Assembly (NCBI GenBank): GCA_003644295.1
Contig: QNBZ01000097.1
Span: forward strand, 1 to 5,718
Length of the DNA stretch: 5,718 nucleotides
Reading direction: 5' to 3'
Origin: Planctomycetota bacterium
GTDB taxonomy: Bacteria; Planctomycetota; Phycisphaerae; Sedimentisphaerales; Anaerobacaceae
In this document: one piece after another, positions 5,690 through 5,718 of the stretch
Layout of the letters: every line of letters starts with the position of its first letter
Position numbering within the stretch: position 1 is the stretch's first letter
The notes under the pieces: generated by a model
What the model was told of the DNA's origin: nothing
Databases searched by the model: none
Seen by the model: only the letters and a program-made list of their open reading frames with translations
Position numbers and translations under genes: made by a program

Positions 5690-5718
5690 CAATAATTGAT
5701 TGTCTGTCAAAAAGCGCA
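5690..5718. other. Gene-free right edge
   Basis: The last 29 bases after the REP-like element are AT-rich and show no ORF, RNA gene or promoter that I can support. The next gene lies outside the window. Confidence 0.6.

Overview
This window looks like a chromosomal piece of an uncultured or poorly known planctomycete, probably class Phycisphaerae (Sedimentisphaerales-like). The evidence is indirect. The secreted protease ends in the dockerin-like 'GDLDxDxDxxMLD...FAxHW' tail that I associate with that group, base composition is moderate, clear Shine-Dalgarno sequences are scarce, and the rhomboid begins with an 'RPLRTP' N-terminus. No rRNA or other phylogenetic marker is present, so this placement is an inference.

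Layout. (1) Positions 2-1354 (+) hold the 3' part of a secreted subtilisin-like (S8) serine protease. Its catalytic His, oxyanion Asn and catalytic Ser are visible; the catalytic Asp and signal peptide lie off the left edge. An Ig-like segment and a dockerin-like calcium-binding tail follow, and a candidate intrinsic terminator comes next. (2) Positions 1501-2691 (-), convergent with the protease, encode a rhomboid intramembrane protease (S54) with a full catalytic set and a long soluble C-terminal TPR-like extension. A sigma70-type promoter candidate lies upstream. (3) Positions 2844-3929 (+), divergent from the rhomboid, encode an M24 Xaa-Pro peptidase with all five metal ligands. (4) Positions 3938-5521 form a self-contained thiamine unit: a near-consensus sigma70 promoter, a TPP (thi-box) riboswitch that begins almost at the predicted transcription start, a roughly 125-nt expression platform, and thiC, encoding the short form of 4-amino-5-hydroxymethyl-2-methylpyrimidine phosphate synthase. 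(5) Positions 5502-5718 are gene-free. They hold a 10-bp tandem repeat that overlaps the thiC stop codon, an AT-rich low-complexity stretch, and a 71-bp REP/MITE-like element built of two hairpins with compensated base-pair differences.

The genes do not form one operon; orientation alternates and each unit appears to have its own control. The best-supported functional circuit is TPP feedback on thiC. The most interesting non-coding signals are a long-range complementarity between the 5' strand of the aptamer and a C-rich, T-tailed segment of the expression platform, and the two-hairpin repeat downstream of thiC. I saw no convincing entirely new system.
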